From: Solimicrobium sp040544425
GTDB lineage: Bacteria > Pseudomonadota > Gammaproteobacteria > Burkholderiales > Burkholderiaceae_D
Length of the DNA: 26,055 nt
Assembly (NCBI GenBank): GCA_040544425.1
Contig: JBEONO010000029.1
Span: forward strand, 1 to 26,055
Reading direction: 5' to 3'
This document shows, piece by piece, positions 8,002-15,487 of the stretch. The translations under genes and the position numbers were made by a program. How positions within the stretch are numbered: position 1 is the first letter of the stretch; every line of letters begins with the position of its first letter. The notes under the pieces were generated by a model that saw only the letters and a program-made list of their open reading frames with translations, had not been told where the DNA came from and searched no databases.

Positions 8002-8499
8002 ATGAAACTGGATAAAATCGACCGTAAAATCCTCGCCATTTTGCAGGCCGATGGCAGGTTAAGTAATCAGGAAGTGGCCGAGCAGGTCAACCTTTCTTCC
8101 TCGCCTTGTTTGCGGCGTATCAAACGTCTGGAAGAACTGGGGGTAATCCGGCAATACGTGGCATTGCTGGATCCCGGCAAAATCGGTTTAGGGCTGTTGG
8201 CGTATGTGAATGTGCGTCTGGAAAAGCACAGCGATACGCCGACCAAAGGCGGCTCACGATCACCGCGTTCCGATTTCGCAGCATCGGTCGAGCAGTGGCC
8301 GGAGATCGTCGCATGCTACGCGATGACCGGTGAAATGGATTATCTGCTGCGCGTGCATGTTGAAAACATGGATCACTTTTCACGCTTTATGATGGAAACC
8401 TTATTGCGTCATCCCGCGGTGTTGGACGTCAAATCCAGCTTTGCGTTACATCGAATTAAAGAGACGACGGCACTGCCGCTGACGCAAATATCAGGCTAG
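8002..8499 (+). CDS. Lrp/AsnC-family transcriptional regulator
   Basis: A 165-residue Lrp/AsnC regulator. Residues 1-60 form the winged helix-turn-helix: LDKIDRKILAILQADGRLS, then the recognition helix around SSSPCLRRIKRLEELGVI. Residues about 65-155 form the RAM effector-binding domain, with YAMTGEMDYLLRVHVENMD as its conserved strand-turn-helix. Between the first two RAM elements there is a slightly longer, basic loop (SDTPTKGGSRSPRSD) than in E. coli Lrp. The start is ATG at 8002. It is divergent from hppD-phhA and is the natural candidate to control that operon and itself through the two repeats at 7910-7927 and 7983-7999. The effector is probably an aromatic amino acid or its keto acid, but this is inference. 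Its stop is four bases from the stop of the convergent diguanylate cyclase gene. Confidence 0.93.
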   Translation: MKLDKIDRKILAILQADGRLSNQEVAEQVNLSSSPCLRRIKRLEELGVIRQYVALLDPGKIGLGLLAYVNVRLEKHSDTPTKGGSRSPRSDFAASVEQWPEIVACYAMTGEMDYLLRVHVENMDHFSRFMMETLLRHPAVLDVKSSFALHRIKETTALPLTQISG

Positions 8500-8502
8500 T
8501 TC

Positions 8503-10410
8503 TCAAGTCCGTTCGAATTTAAATTCAGACTCAAAATAATTTTCGTGGTCCGCGACGTCAATTTCGGCGCAAACGACCTGATTTCTTCCGCTGTCTTTAG
8601 CATGGTACAAGGCTTCGTCAGCGGCCTGTATCAAGGTCTCCGGTGGAGTAGTTGCAGTGGGTACGATCAGGGCAACGCCGACGCTGACCGTGATCATGCC
8701 AAACGGTGACATCGTGTGTGGCAGGTTGGCCTCAGCAATGGCTTTGCAGATGATGTTGGCCATTTCGATCGCATTTGCCTTATTGATGCCCGGTGAAATA
8801 ATCGCAAACTCTTCACCACCGAAACGTGCTACCAGGTCACTGCTGCGCCGGATCTTGGCTTTGAGGATGTTGGCGACGCTGCGCAGGCAATCGTCGCCTG
8901 CCAGATGGCCGTTGTGGTCGTTGTATTTTTTAAACCAATCAACGTCGATCAATGCCACCACCAAGGGTTGGTTGCTGCGCATGGCGCGCTTCCATTCATT
9001 GCTCAAGACTTCGTCAAATTTGCGTCGATTGGGTATGCCGGTCAATCCATCGGTATTACTTAGTTCAAATAAATTGCTGTTGACCAGTTCCAGCTCGGCT
9101 GTGCGTTCGGCAACGCGTTCCTCAAGCGTGGCTACGGTTTCACGCAGATTTCCTGCCATGGTTGACAAGGATGTACGCAGCTGGCGCAATTCTTTAACCG
9201 GGTAGTCTTTCAGGGCCTTTTCATCCGCGCTGCTGATTCTTCCCCAATTACTGTGGCTCAGCATTTCGGCCCACCGGGTCATTTCAATGATGGGTTTACT
9301 TAACTGCACAGCCAGCAGCAATACCAGCGCAATGCCGATCAGTAATGCAATCAGCACATAGATCACCATTGAGCGGATGTCCGATTGCATGGTCGGGAAA
9401 AATTGGGTTTCGGGCAGTAGCACCACTACCTTGAGATTCAAGCCGCTGCTGGTTTGCAACGCGTGCACGTCCTCAATGTAGGTTTTGTCCTGAAGTTTCA
9501 AATAGCTTGCACCAAATCCGTTTTTCAACAGGCGCTCGCCAGCCAGGCGGATCGGCGGCGAGGCGTTGTTATCAAAATGTGTCAGTTGTGGCGTCGAATT
9601 TTCATCTTGCCTGCTGAACAAAGGGGTGCCGTCTGAGATGCCAATGACCTGATTCAACTCATTGGCGACAAACACCAGCCCGCCTGGTGCCAAAGGCAGC
9701 AAATTCAGGTAGCGGCTGATTTGACCCAGCGCGATGTCACTGTTGATCGCGCCGACCAATTTATTTTGATCGTCGTACAGCGGCATGGAGTAACCGATAC
9801 CAAAATTGCCAATGACATCGGCAATTTCGCTGCTGGGATAGCGATAGATCGGGTACCACCCAGCCTTTCGCTGTTCCACCGCATGGCGATACCAGGCACG
9901 CGTGCCTGGCACGAAACTGTTCGGGTCCCGAAACAGGAACAGATCGCGTTGTCCGTTCTCGTTGACCGAATATACGTCCCGGTAGGGTTGGGCGCCGGAG
10001 GCGACTACCGAGGTATGCAGGACGCCATTGAGCAAACTGCGATCGACACCGATATCGCGGCCGTCTTCAAAGCCGATATTCAGCGCCGTCAATTCTGGCA
10101 GACCTGAAATCACAGCCGCTAACTGTTTGGCCTGACCTTCGGCATCGACTGCGTTCAATTTTCCGGAGTGATACAGGCCTGCTGCTGCATTGACTGCGTT
10201 GACTGGCTCTGAAAAAATCTGGTTCAAATATAGATTAACCCGCGTATCCAGGCCCAGCGCCAATTGCTGTTCCACCTGATGCCCCATGCTCTCACTTTTT
10301 TCATAGAACACCCACAACGATATTGCACCCATCACCAGGAACAAGGCAAGGAAAGGCAGCGCGAGAAATTGGCGCAATGAAAAAGTGTATTTGTCGGTGG
10401 AGACGTTCAA
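8503..10410 (-). CDS. Membrane diguanylate cyclase with periplasmic Cache sensor
   Basis: This inner-membrane protein should make c-di-GMP from two GTP. Its 635 residues contain a first membrane helix (about 14-35) and a periplasmic dCache-like sensor (about 40-345, with RDPNSFVPGTRAWYRHAVEQRKAGW and IGYSMPLYDDQNKLVGAINSDIAL segments). A second helix (about 348-369) is followed by a HAMP-like linker (about 370-425) and a short coiled coil (TLEERVAERTAELE). The GGDEF domain spans about 455-620. The active-site motif is GGEEF at 531-535 and the inhibitory I-site RSSD at 522-525 is intact. There is no EAL domain. The first in-frame start is TTG at 10410 with no clear ribosome site; no ATG precedes the first helix, so TTG, or another TTG 11 codons later, is needed. 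The Cache fold often binds amino or organic acids, but its ligand here is unknown. The gene stands alone. Confidence 0.93.
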   Translation of the reverse strand: MNVSTDKYTFSLRQFLALPFLALFLVMGAISLWVFYEKSESMGHQVEQQLALGLDTRVNLYLNQIFSEPVNAVNAAAGLYHSGKLNAVDAEGQAKQLAAVISGLPELTALNIGFEDGRDIGVDRSLLNGVLHTSVVASGAQPYRDVYSVNENGQRDLFLFRDPNSFVPGTRAWYRHAVEQRKAGWYPIYRYPSSEIADVIGNFGIGYSMPLYDDQNKLVGAINSDIALGQISRYLNLLPLAPGGLVFVANELNQVIGISDGTPLFSRQDENSTPQLTHFDNNASPPIRLAGERLLKNGFGASYLKLQDKTYIEDVHALQTSSGLNLKVVVLLPETQFFPTMQSDIRSMVIYVLIALLIGIALVLLLAVQLSKPIIEMTRWAEMLSHSNWGRISSADEKALKDYPVKELRQLRTSLSTMAGNLRETVATLEERVAERTAELELVNSNLFELSNTDGLTGIPNRRKFDEVLSNEWKRAMRSNQPLVVALIDVDWFKKYNDHNGHLAGDDCLRSVANILKAKIRRSSDLVARFGGEEFAIISPGINKANAIEMANIICKAIAEANLPHTMSPFGMITVSVGVALIVPTATTPPETLIQAADEALYHAKDSGRNQVVCAEIDVADHENYFESEFKFERT

Positions 10411-10442
10411 AGTATTGCGTGAGTTCGGTAATTAGCACAAGG

Positions 10443-10463
10443 CGAATGCATGATCTGCATTCG
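10443..10463 (-). repeat. Inverted repeat upstream of the Cache-GGDEF gene
   Basis: CGAATGCA (10443-10450) and TGCATTCG (10456-10463) form a perfect eight-base inverted repeat around a five-base spacer, 33 bases before the TTG start. It may be an operator or a leader hairpin. The rest of 10411-10608 shows no gene that I can support. Confidence 0.5.
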
Positions 10464-10608
10464 GCCGTGTTGTTGTTCAATAAAGGGGCCTATTATCCTT
10501 CAAATCAAACAATGTCACTGGATAAAATAGCGCAGATGGCACATGCCAAACCGATTTGAATCGGCAAAAAGCGAAATGTTGGAGTCGCGCTGACTGGATT
10601 CAAGCCAA

Positions 10609-11772
10609 CTATTTGTGACCAGTCAGATGCCGAACGGCCGCAACCCGCGCTTCAAATATGTATTCGGCAATACGATGCGGCTGATTTGGAAATTGTTGTG
10701 ACACCCGCTGGGCAATCGCACCATTGGATATGGACTGCATGGCTAACAAGGCTTGTTCCAACAAGGCTTGCTGAGGGAAATCCCGCGGAGTTAACAGGTA
10801 GTGGCAACGGATTGCCTGCAGCGTTTCGATAAATCGCGCCGGGCGGCGTAACGCGTCACAGCGCTCAATGAAGTTGACCAGCATCTCAGCCGACATGTCT
10901 GCGATGTGCTTGAGGTTGCGATACTCACGGCAGGCAGTGAAGGCAATATCGCGGACTTCGGTTGGCAGTTTCAGTCGATTGGAAATGCCGAGCACTGAAT
11001 CGATGCGCGCGTCGTCGCGGTGTGAAATTTCCACGCACAGCGTGGCCCATCGCACTGCCAGTGATTGTTGCTGTTGCGCGGCAAAGTCAACGCTGCGCAG
11101 CAACGGCGTATCCACACAATCTATGTATTGGTCGATCTCAGGAAGAATGCGTTTTAATGCGCCCGTGTCGTGCAATATCTGCAGCATGCGCGACGGGCGC
11201 GTTTCCATCAGTCCGCGTGCCAGCTCTTGCCACACCCGTTCGGGTACCAGCGCATCCACCTCGCCCGACTCGACCATCGCCGACATCAAACGCATGGTCT
11301 CGGGCGCGACCGAGAATTGCTCAAAGCGTGCGGCAAATCGCGCCAGGCGAAGAATCCGCACCGGATCTTCGGAAAACGCCTCAGATACATGGCGCAAGAC
11401 TTTGTCAGCCAGATCGCGCTGACCGCCGAACGGGTCAATAATCGATTGATCCGCGTTGACGTCATCTGCCACGGCCATGGCATTGATTGTCAAATCGCGG
11501 CGCTGCAAATCCTGGTCTAAAGTGACGTCCGGTGAACAATGAAAGATGAAGCCATGATAGCCCGGTGCACTCTTGCGTTCGGTGCGCGCCAGGGCATATT
11601 CTTCTTTGGAGTCGGGGTGCAAAAAAACCGGAAAGTCTTTGCCAACCGGGGTAAATCCGGCGGCAAGCATTTGTTCCGGCGACGAACCGACCACGACGTA
11701 ATCAACATCTTTAACTGCGATCCCCAGCAAGGTATCACGCACTGCGCCGCCAACACGATAAGTTTTCATCAT
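10609..11772 (-). CDS. cca: CCA-adding tRNA nucleotidyltransferase with degenerate HD region
   Basis: This enzyme builds or repairs the 3'-CCA of tRNAs without a template. The class II nucleotidyltransferase core is complete: GGAVRDTLLG at 8-17, catalytic Asp22 and Asp24 in KDVDYVV, RRDLTINAMA at 91-100, FGGQRDLADKVLRHVSEAF, and EDPVRILRLARFAAR. At 387 residues it is shorter than the roughly 410-residue E. coli-type enzyme. In that type, an HD phosphohydrolase site occurs as CHDLGKG in the second half; here the matching position reads ATLCVEISHRDD (about 243-254). The His-Asp pair is gone and the following segment is shortened. CCA addition should be intact, while the phosphatase and 2'-phosphodiesterase side activities are probably lost. 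The start is the first of two consecutive ATGs, one base after the TAG of the GST gene, which implies translational coupling. Confidence 0.95.
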   Translation of the reverse strand: MMKTYRVGGAVRDTLLGIAVKDVDYVVVGSSPEQMLAAGFTPVGKDFPVFLHPDSKEEYALARTERKSAPGYHGFIFHCSPDVTLDQDLQRRDLTINAMAVADDVNADQSIIDPFGGQRDLADKVLRHVSEAFSEDPVRILRLARFAARFEQFSVAPETMRLMSAMVESGEVDALVPERVWQELARGLMETRPSRMLQILHDTGALKRILPEIDQYIDCVDTPLLRSVDFAAQQQQSLAVRWATLCVEISHRDDARIDSVLGISNRLKLPTEVRDIAFTACREYRNLKHIADMSAEMLVNFIERCDALRRPARFIETLQAIRCHYLLTPRDFPQQALLEQALLAMQSISNGAIAQRVSQQFPNQPHRIAEYIFEARVAAVRHLTGHK

Positions 11773-11773
11773 G

Positions 11774-12493
11774 CTATTTATGGTCAGGTAAGATTTCGGT
11801 TTCAGCGTTGGCTTCTGCTATCCAACGCGCTACGGCCGGATGGGCGATCACTCTTTCCATATACGCCTGCAATGCCGGTGCCAGATATACCCCGTAGGTT
11901 TTAAACCGCATCACGACCGGCGCATAGTAAGCATCAGCAATCGAGAAATCACCAAACAGGAATTGATGCGGTCCGTATTTGCACAGACACTCTTCCCAGA
12001 TTTCTGAAATCCGGCCAATATCAGCCTGCGTTTCCGTAGTCCTGCCTTCGCCCGGATGGCTGGCGCGAATATCCATGGACATCGAACTGCGCAACGCAGA
12101 AAAACCGCCATGCATTTCAGCGCAAATGCTGCGCGCCATGGCGCGCGCGGCGGTGCTGTGCGGCCATAGATTTTTATCGGCGAATTGTTCGGCCAGATAG
12201 TCGCAGATGGCGAACGAATCCCAAACCGTCAGGTCGCCATCAATCAACACCGGCACACGACCGGCCAATGAATATTCCGCGATCCGGGTGGCTGTGTCAG
12301 GTTGATCGAGACAAATGCGGATCTCTTTAAACGGAATATCAAATGCCACCAGCGTTACCCATGGACGCATCGACCAGCTCGAATAATTTTTGTTTCCGAT
12401 GACCAGAATTAATTCGGCGCGGCTGGCGTATTCCAGAACACTGGCTACTTCAATATCCGTATCGGCTGAGGTCGTGTTGTCTAAATTTTGCAT
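11774..12493 (-). CDS. Glutathione S-transferase family protein
   Basis: A 239-residue GST-fold protein. The thioredoxin-like N-terminal domain begins near residue 28 with LILVIGNKNYSSWSMRPWV, where the Ser-Ser-Trp replaces the usual catalytic Ser/Cys region. AGRVPVLIDGDLTVWDSFAICDYLAEQF (about 78-105) gives the cis-proline and glutathione gamma-glutamyl contact (DS). An all-helical C-terminal domain follows. The 27-residue leader before the first strand is longer than usual, but no later ATG exists before it, so ATG 12493 is kept. There is no good ribosome site; the gene follows slt by 12 bases and probably relies on coupling. The same order slt-GST-cca is common in Burkholderiales, although no functional link is known. 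The substrate is unknown. Confidence 0.9.
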   Translation of the reverse strand: MQNLDNTTSADTDIEVASVLEYASRAELILVIGNKNYSSWSMRPWVTLVAFDIPFKEIRICLDQPDTATRIAEYSLAGRVPVLIDGDLTVWDSFAICDYLAEQFADKNLWPHSTAARAMARSICAEMHGGFSALRSSMSMDIRASHPGEGRTTETQADIGRISEIWEECLCKYGPHQFLFGDFSIADAYYAPVVMRFKTYGVYLAPALQAYMERVIAHPAVARWIAEANAETEILPDHK

Positions 12494-12505
12494 AATGGTT
12501 TTAAA

Positions 12506-14497
12506 TTATTTGGGCAGTTCGATCGTGACGTTGCCTGGCATACTGTTATTTGAATCTACTTCTACTGGCGTATCAATAAATGGCGAAATCACCCCGAGCC
12601 GTTCTTTGAGTGATTGCGGTTTCCCCAAAAACAGCGCGGCATAATACGTTGCGTTCGACATGACATTTTTGACGTAATCACGCGTTTCCGGGAAAGGAAT
12701 CGTTTCAGCAAAAACAGCGCCTTCGACCATTTTTGTCAGGCTGGCGCGCCATGTGCGCGGCCGACCCGGACCTGCGTTATAACCGGCACTGGCCAACACT
12801 TCCGAGCCGTTCAGATTACCGAGTACGATGTTGAGGTAATTGGTGCCCAAGATAATATTGGTTTCAATATCGTTGATTCTGGTGACGTCGATATTGTCCC
12901 ATTTCAGTTTTTTTACAACGTACCTGGCGGTGCCCGGCATCACCTGCATCAAGCCATTTGCACCTGCTGCGGAATGTGCATTTGAAACGAATCGGGATTC
13001 CTGCCGTATTACACCATAGACCCACGCCATATCCAAGCTCAAGGCGTTAGTATTTTGGGCCATGATGTCTTGGTGTGGTGTGGGGAAACGCTGCGTGTAG
13101 TCGAAAACTGTCCGGGTACGATCTGAGGTACTGACCATCCGATCCAGCACCTGATTTTGGCGGGCGAATTCGGCCGCCGCCAATAGCTGATATTCGGACA
13201 TCGAGCGCAACTGCCAATTCCATTCGCGATTGCCTTCGAGCCGGCAATTCAAGGCATAAAATTTCAATGCGCGTTGCAGCCCCTGATTATTCGACGCAGC
13301 AATCAGATCCAGGGTCTGGATCGGTGTGGCGGGCGGAATGGTGATCTGCAAACCGCGTTCTTCGAGGGCTAATTGTCCGTAAAAATGCGGCCGGTCGGCA
13401 ATGCTTTGAAATAAAGCCTGCGCTACGTCGACCTTGTTTTCAGCCATATAGGCCCGTCCCAACCAATACACCCAGGCTGGTTCCCTTAACAGCGAGGCAG
13501 GCATGGATTCGATTGCGGCTCTGACATTGACCCAATCCATTACGCGCAATGCGGTGCGGACCCGCCACTGATACGCTTCCAGAGAAAGCGGCGCGTCGTC
13601 GACCTGTTTCCAGTAAAGTGCCGCTTCCGGCATTAATTTTTGTGCGGCAGCCAGAGCGATTTGAGTCCAGGCGATGCCGCGTTCTGACTCCTTCAATTGC
13701 CGGTTCATTTTATTGAGTGCAGCCAGTGCTTTGTCGGGATCCGACTTGGCAAGACGGCCCAATAAAATCAGCGCCGTTTGATGTGCATCCTCTGCTCTGG
13801 CCAATGGTTTGGCCAGCTCTGCGTCGAGTTTGTTGGCAGGTTTGTCCAGCGCTTTGGCCGTTGCCTCCAGATCGACCAGCTTCGCTAACTGGATGGCGAC
13901 GCCGGTCGTTGGCGCCTCAGCAGCCCAGCGTATCTGGCTCCACATATCCGTGCGACTGAATTGGCCCGATGCCACCAGAGTTTCGAACAAGGGGAAACAT
14001 CCTTCGCCATAGACTTTGGACGAAGTCAGCAAGTTGCGCGCACTTTCTGCGACGTTCTGCCCCTGCTTTAATTTCGACAGCAACGCAAAGCATTTCACCT
14101 GGGTGTCATCGTTCAAAACAAACAGCGGATATTCGGCATCAAAGGTGGCCCAATTATTCTGGTGCCCAAGCATGATCAGCCAATCATTCCTGAGCCGGTC
14201 CGCGATGGCGGTGTTGGCATTACGCGCCAGAAAATCACGGATTTCACTTTCACTGGCGGTGCGCAGGTGCGATTTAAGCAAGTAATAATCAACATACGAC
14301 GGGATCCCATAGCCAGATAATTGGCTGGCAAGTTCCGCCGCGCGGCCGACATCTTCTTTCGATGCTGCATCGCGCAACGCCAGGAAGCGCTGGTCGTCAC
14401 TGGAGAAGTTGGTCAACGGCGATGCCTGACAGACTGCTGCAGACAGCACGACAAGCAGCATCGGGAAAAGTTGGAAAGGTTTGAAAAGATTGATCAT
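12506..14497 (-). CDS. slt: Soluble lytic murein transglycosylase
   Basis: This periplasmic enzyme cleaves the MurNAc-GlcNAc bond of peptidoglycan and leaves 1,6-anhydro-MurNAc ends. From ATG 14497 the protein is 663 residues, with a clear signal peptide (MINLFKPFQLFPMLLVVLSAAVCQA). An upstream ATG at 14575 would add 26 residues before the signal and is less likely. A long alpha-superhelical, TPR-like region fills the first two thirds, as in Slt70. The C-terminal catalytic domain carries GVIRQESRF with the catalytic glutamate (about residue 500), then AGANGLMQVMPGTAR, NIILGTNYL and ASAGYNAGPGR. The last 60 residues have the usual ETRDYVKNVMSNATYYAALF. It is the first gene of the slt-GST-cca run and divergent from fau. 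Confidence 0.96.
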   Translation of the reverse strand: MINLFKPFQLFPMLLVVLSAAVCQASPLTNFSSDDQRFLALRDAASKEDVGRAAELASQLSGYGIPSYVDYYLLKSHLRTASESEIRDFLARNANTAIADRLRNDWLIMLGHQNNWATFDAEYPLFVLNDDTQVKCFALLSKLKQGQNVAESARNLLTSSKVYGEGCFPLFETLVASGQFSRTDMWSQIRWAAEAPTTGVAIQLAKLVDLEATAKALDKPANKLDAELAKPLARAEDAHQTALILLGRLAKSDPDKALAALNKMNRQLKESERGIAWTQIALAAAQKLMPEAALYWKQVDDAPLSLEAYQWRVRTALRVMDWVNVRAAIESMPASLLREPAWVYWLGRAYMAENKVDVAQALFQSIADRPHFYGQLALEERGLQITIPPATPIQTLDLIAASNNQGLQRALKFYALNCRLEGNREWNWQLRSMSEYQLLAAAEFARQNQVLDRMVSTSDRTRTVFDYTQRFPTPHQDIMAQNTNALSLDMAWVYGVIRQESRFVSNAHSAAGANGLMQVMPGTARYVVKKLKWDNIDVTRINDIETNIILGTNYLNIVLGNLNGSEVLASAGYNAGPGRPRTWRASLTKMVEGAVFAETIPFPETRDYVKNVMSNATYYAALFLGKPQSLKERLGVISPFIDTPVEVDSNNSMPGNVTIELPK

Positions 14498-14851
14498 TGT
14501 GTCACAGACTCGGAAAGCGAAAATTATGGCTAAGAATAACAGACTGCCGCAGCAGTTGTGCCATTCCTTGCACAAGAAAGCGCTTTAAGTTGCCACAGGT
14601 CCTCTGGTGCGGTGCAGGCAACTTTATATTGGGCGCATGCAAGTTATGGTGTGCCGCAACCGGGTTCTCAATTGTTCGTTTGCAATGCAGCATCGACAGT
14701 TAACGCGCGTGCCGAAATTGAGCTATAAATACAGCGATAAACAATCTATGGTGAGAAGACTGGCGCGAAATAACACTTGTACTTACGCAAACGAAAAATT
14801 AGTATTGTGACTGCCCACCCCAAATCGACTTCAACCTCAATCGGAACATCA
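14498..14851. other. Divergent control region between slt and fau, with a stem-loop
   Basis: This 354-base gap has no gene that I can support. AAGTTGCC (14587-14594) and GGCAACTT (14617-14624) make a perfect eight-base stem enclosing 22 bases that are themselves partly self-complementary. AAAGCGCTTT (10-base palindrome) lies just before it. On the minus strand the stem-loop would fall in the slt leader. A fau promoter lies at 14777-14805. In many gammaproteobacteria the gene upstream of fau is 6S RNA; I looked for its long imperfect rod here and did not find it. Confidence 0.5.
14777..14805 (+). promoter_or_regulatory. Sigma-70 promoter for fau
   Basis: TTGTAC (14777-14782) and TAGTAT (14800-14805) are separated by exactly 17 bases and lie 46 bases before the ATG at 14852. 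The -35 coincides with the upstream TTG that would otherwise be taken as the gene start, which argues for the later ATG. Confidence 0.65.
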
Positions 14852-15391
14852 ATGAACGCAATCAGAGCGGCCCAACGAGCTTCGTTAATCGCCGAAAGAC
14901 GTTCCATCAGTCCGCACCTTAGAAAGCGATGGGACAAAGAAATTTCCGAACAGGTACTGGACTGGTGCAAGGCGCAGGGCGTCGGTATGGTAGGTGCATA
15001 TAACCCGATTCAAGGCGAACCGTCGTTGTATGAAATTTTCCCGGCCTTGGCTGAAATTGGTATCAAGCTTGCGCTGCCCTCAGTGCCTGCCACCGATCAC
15101 GCGTTAACGTTTTCAGCCTGGACACCGGGCGATGAATTAATGAAAGATCGGTATGGCGTATTGGTACCTTTGGAAACCGCGCCGCTGGTCAAGCCGGATG
15201 TATTGTTTATCCCCTGTGTCGGTTATACGGCAGAAGGCTATCGGCTCGGATATGGTGGTGGTTATTATGACCGGACCCTGGCTGAACATCCGAAACCCCA
15301 AACGGTTGGCATCGCGTACCGGATTTTAATGTGTGAATTGGAAATACAGCAGCATGACATTCCGATGGATCTCATCATCACCAATCTGTAG
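14852..15391 (+). CDS. fau: 5-formyltetrahydrofolate cyclo-ligase
   Basis: This enzyme (YgfA family) converts 5-formyl-tetrahydrofolate to 5,10-methenyl-tetrahydrofolate with ATP, recycling a dead-end folate. From ATG 14852 it has 179 residues, a normal family length. A TTG at 14777 in frame would add 25 residues that overlap the promoter and do not resemble the family. Visible family marks are the basic N-terminal helix (LIAERRSISPHLRKRWDKEI), YNPIQGEPSLYEIFPAL, LALPSVPATDHALTF and the nucleotide/folate loop GYRLGYGGGYYDRTLAEH near the C-terminus. It is divergent from slt; pgi follows on the same strand after 96 bases with its own possible -10. Confidence 0.95.
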   Translation: MNAIRAAQRASLIAERRSISPHLRKRWDKEISEQVLDWCKAQGVGMVGAYNPIQGEPSLYEIFPALAEIGIKLALPSVPATDHALTFSAWTPGDELMKDRYGVLVPLETAPLVKPDVLFIPCVGYTAEGYRLGYGGGYYDRTLAEHPKPQTVGIAYRILMCELEIQQHDIPMDLIITNL

Positions 15392-15448
15392 TTTTTTGTA
15401 ATTGCAATCTGTTTGGCGCGCGGTGGTTACTTATGGACACATTTCGGC

Positions 15449-15454
15449 TATAGT
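15449..15454 (+). promoter_or_regulatory. Possible -10 element for pgi
   Basis: TATAGT lies 34 bases before the pgi ATG. No good -35 is seen at normal spacing, so this is a tentative call. Read-through from fau is the alternative. Confidence 0.3.
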
Positions 15455-15487
15455 CTGCACATTATTTTTTAACCGAATCGTGCCGCG

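Noticed and set aside
10323..10559. 78-codon + strand frame overlapping the 5' end of the diguanylate cyclase gene
   Set aside because: It overlaps the N-terminal helix of a recognised protein on the other strand, and has no ribosome site or homology signal.
14576..14776. Possible 6S RNA upstream of fau
   Set aside because: The position is right for 6S in gammaproteobacteria, but I could not pair the ends into the long rod with a central bubble, and the organism looks betaproteobacterial.
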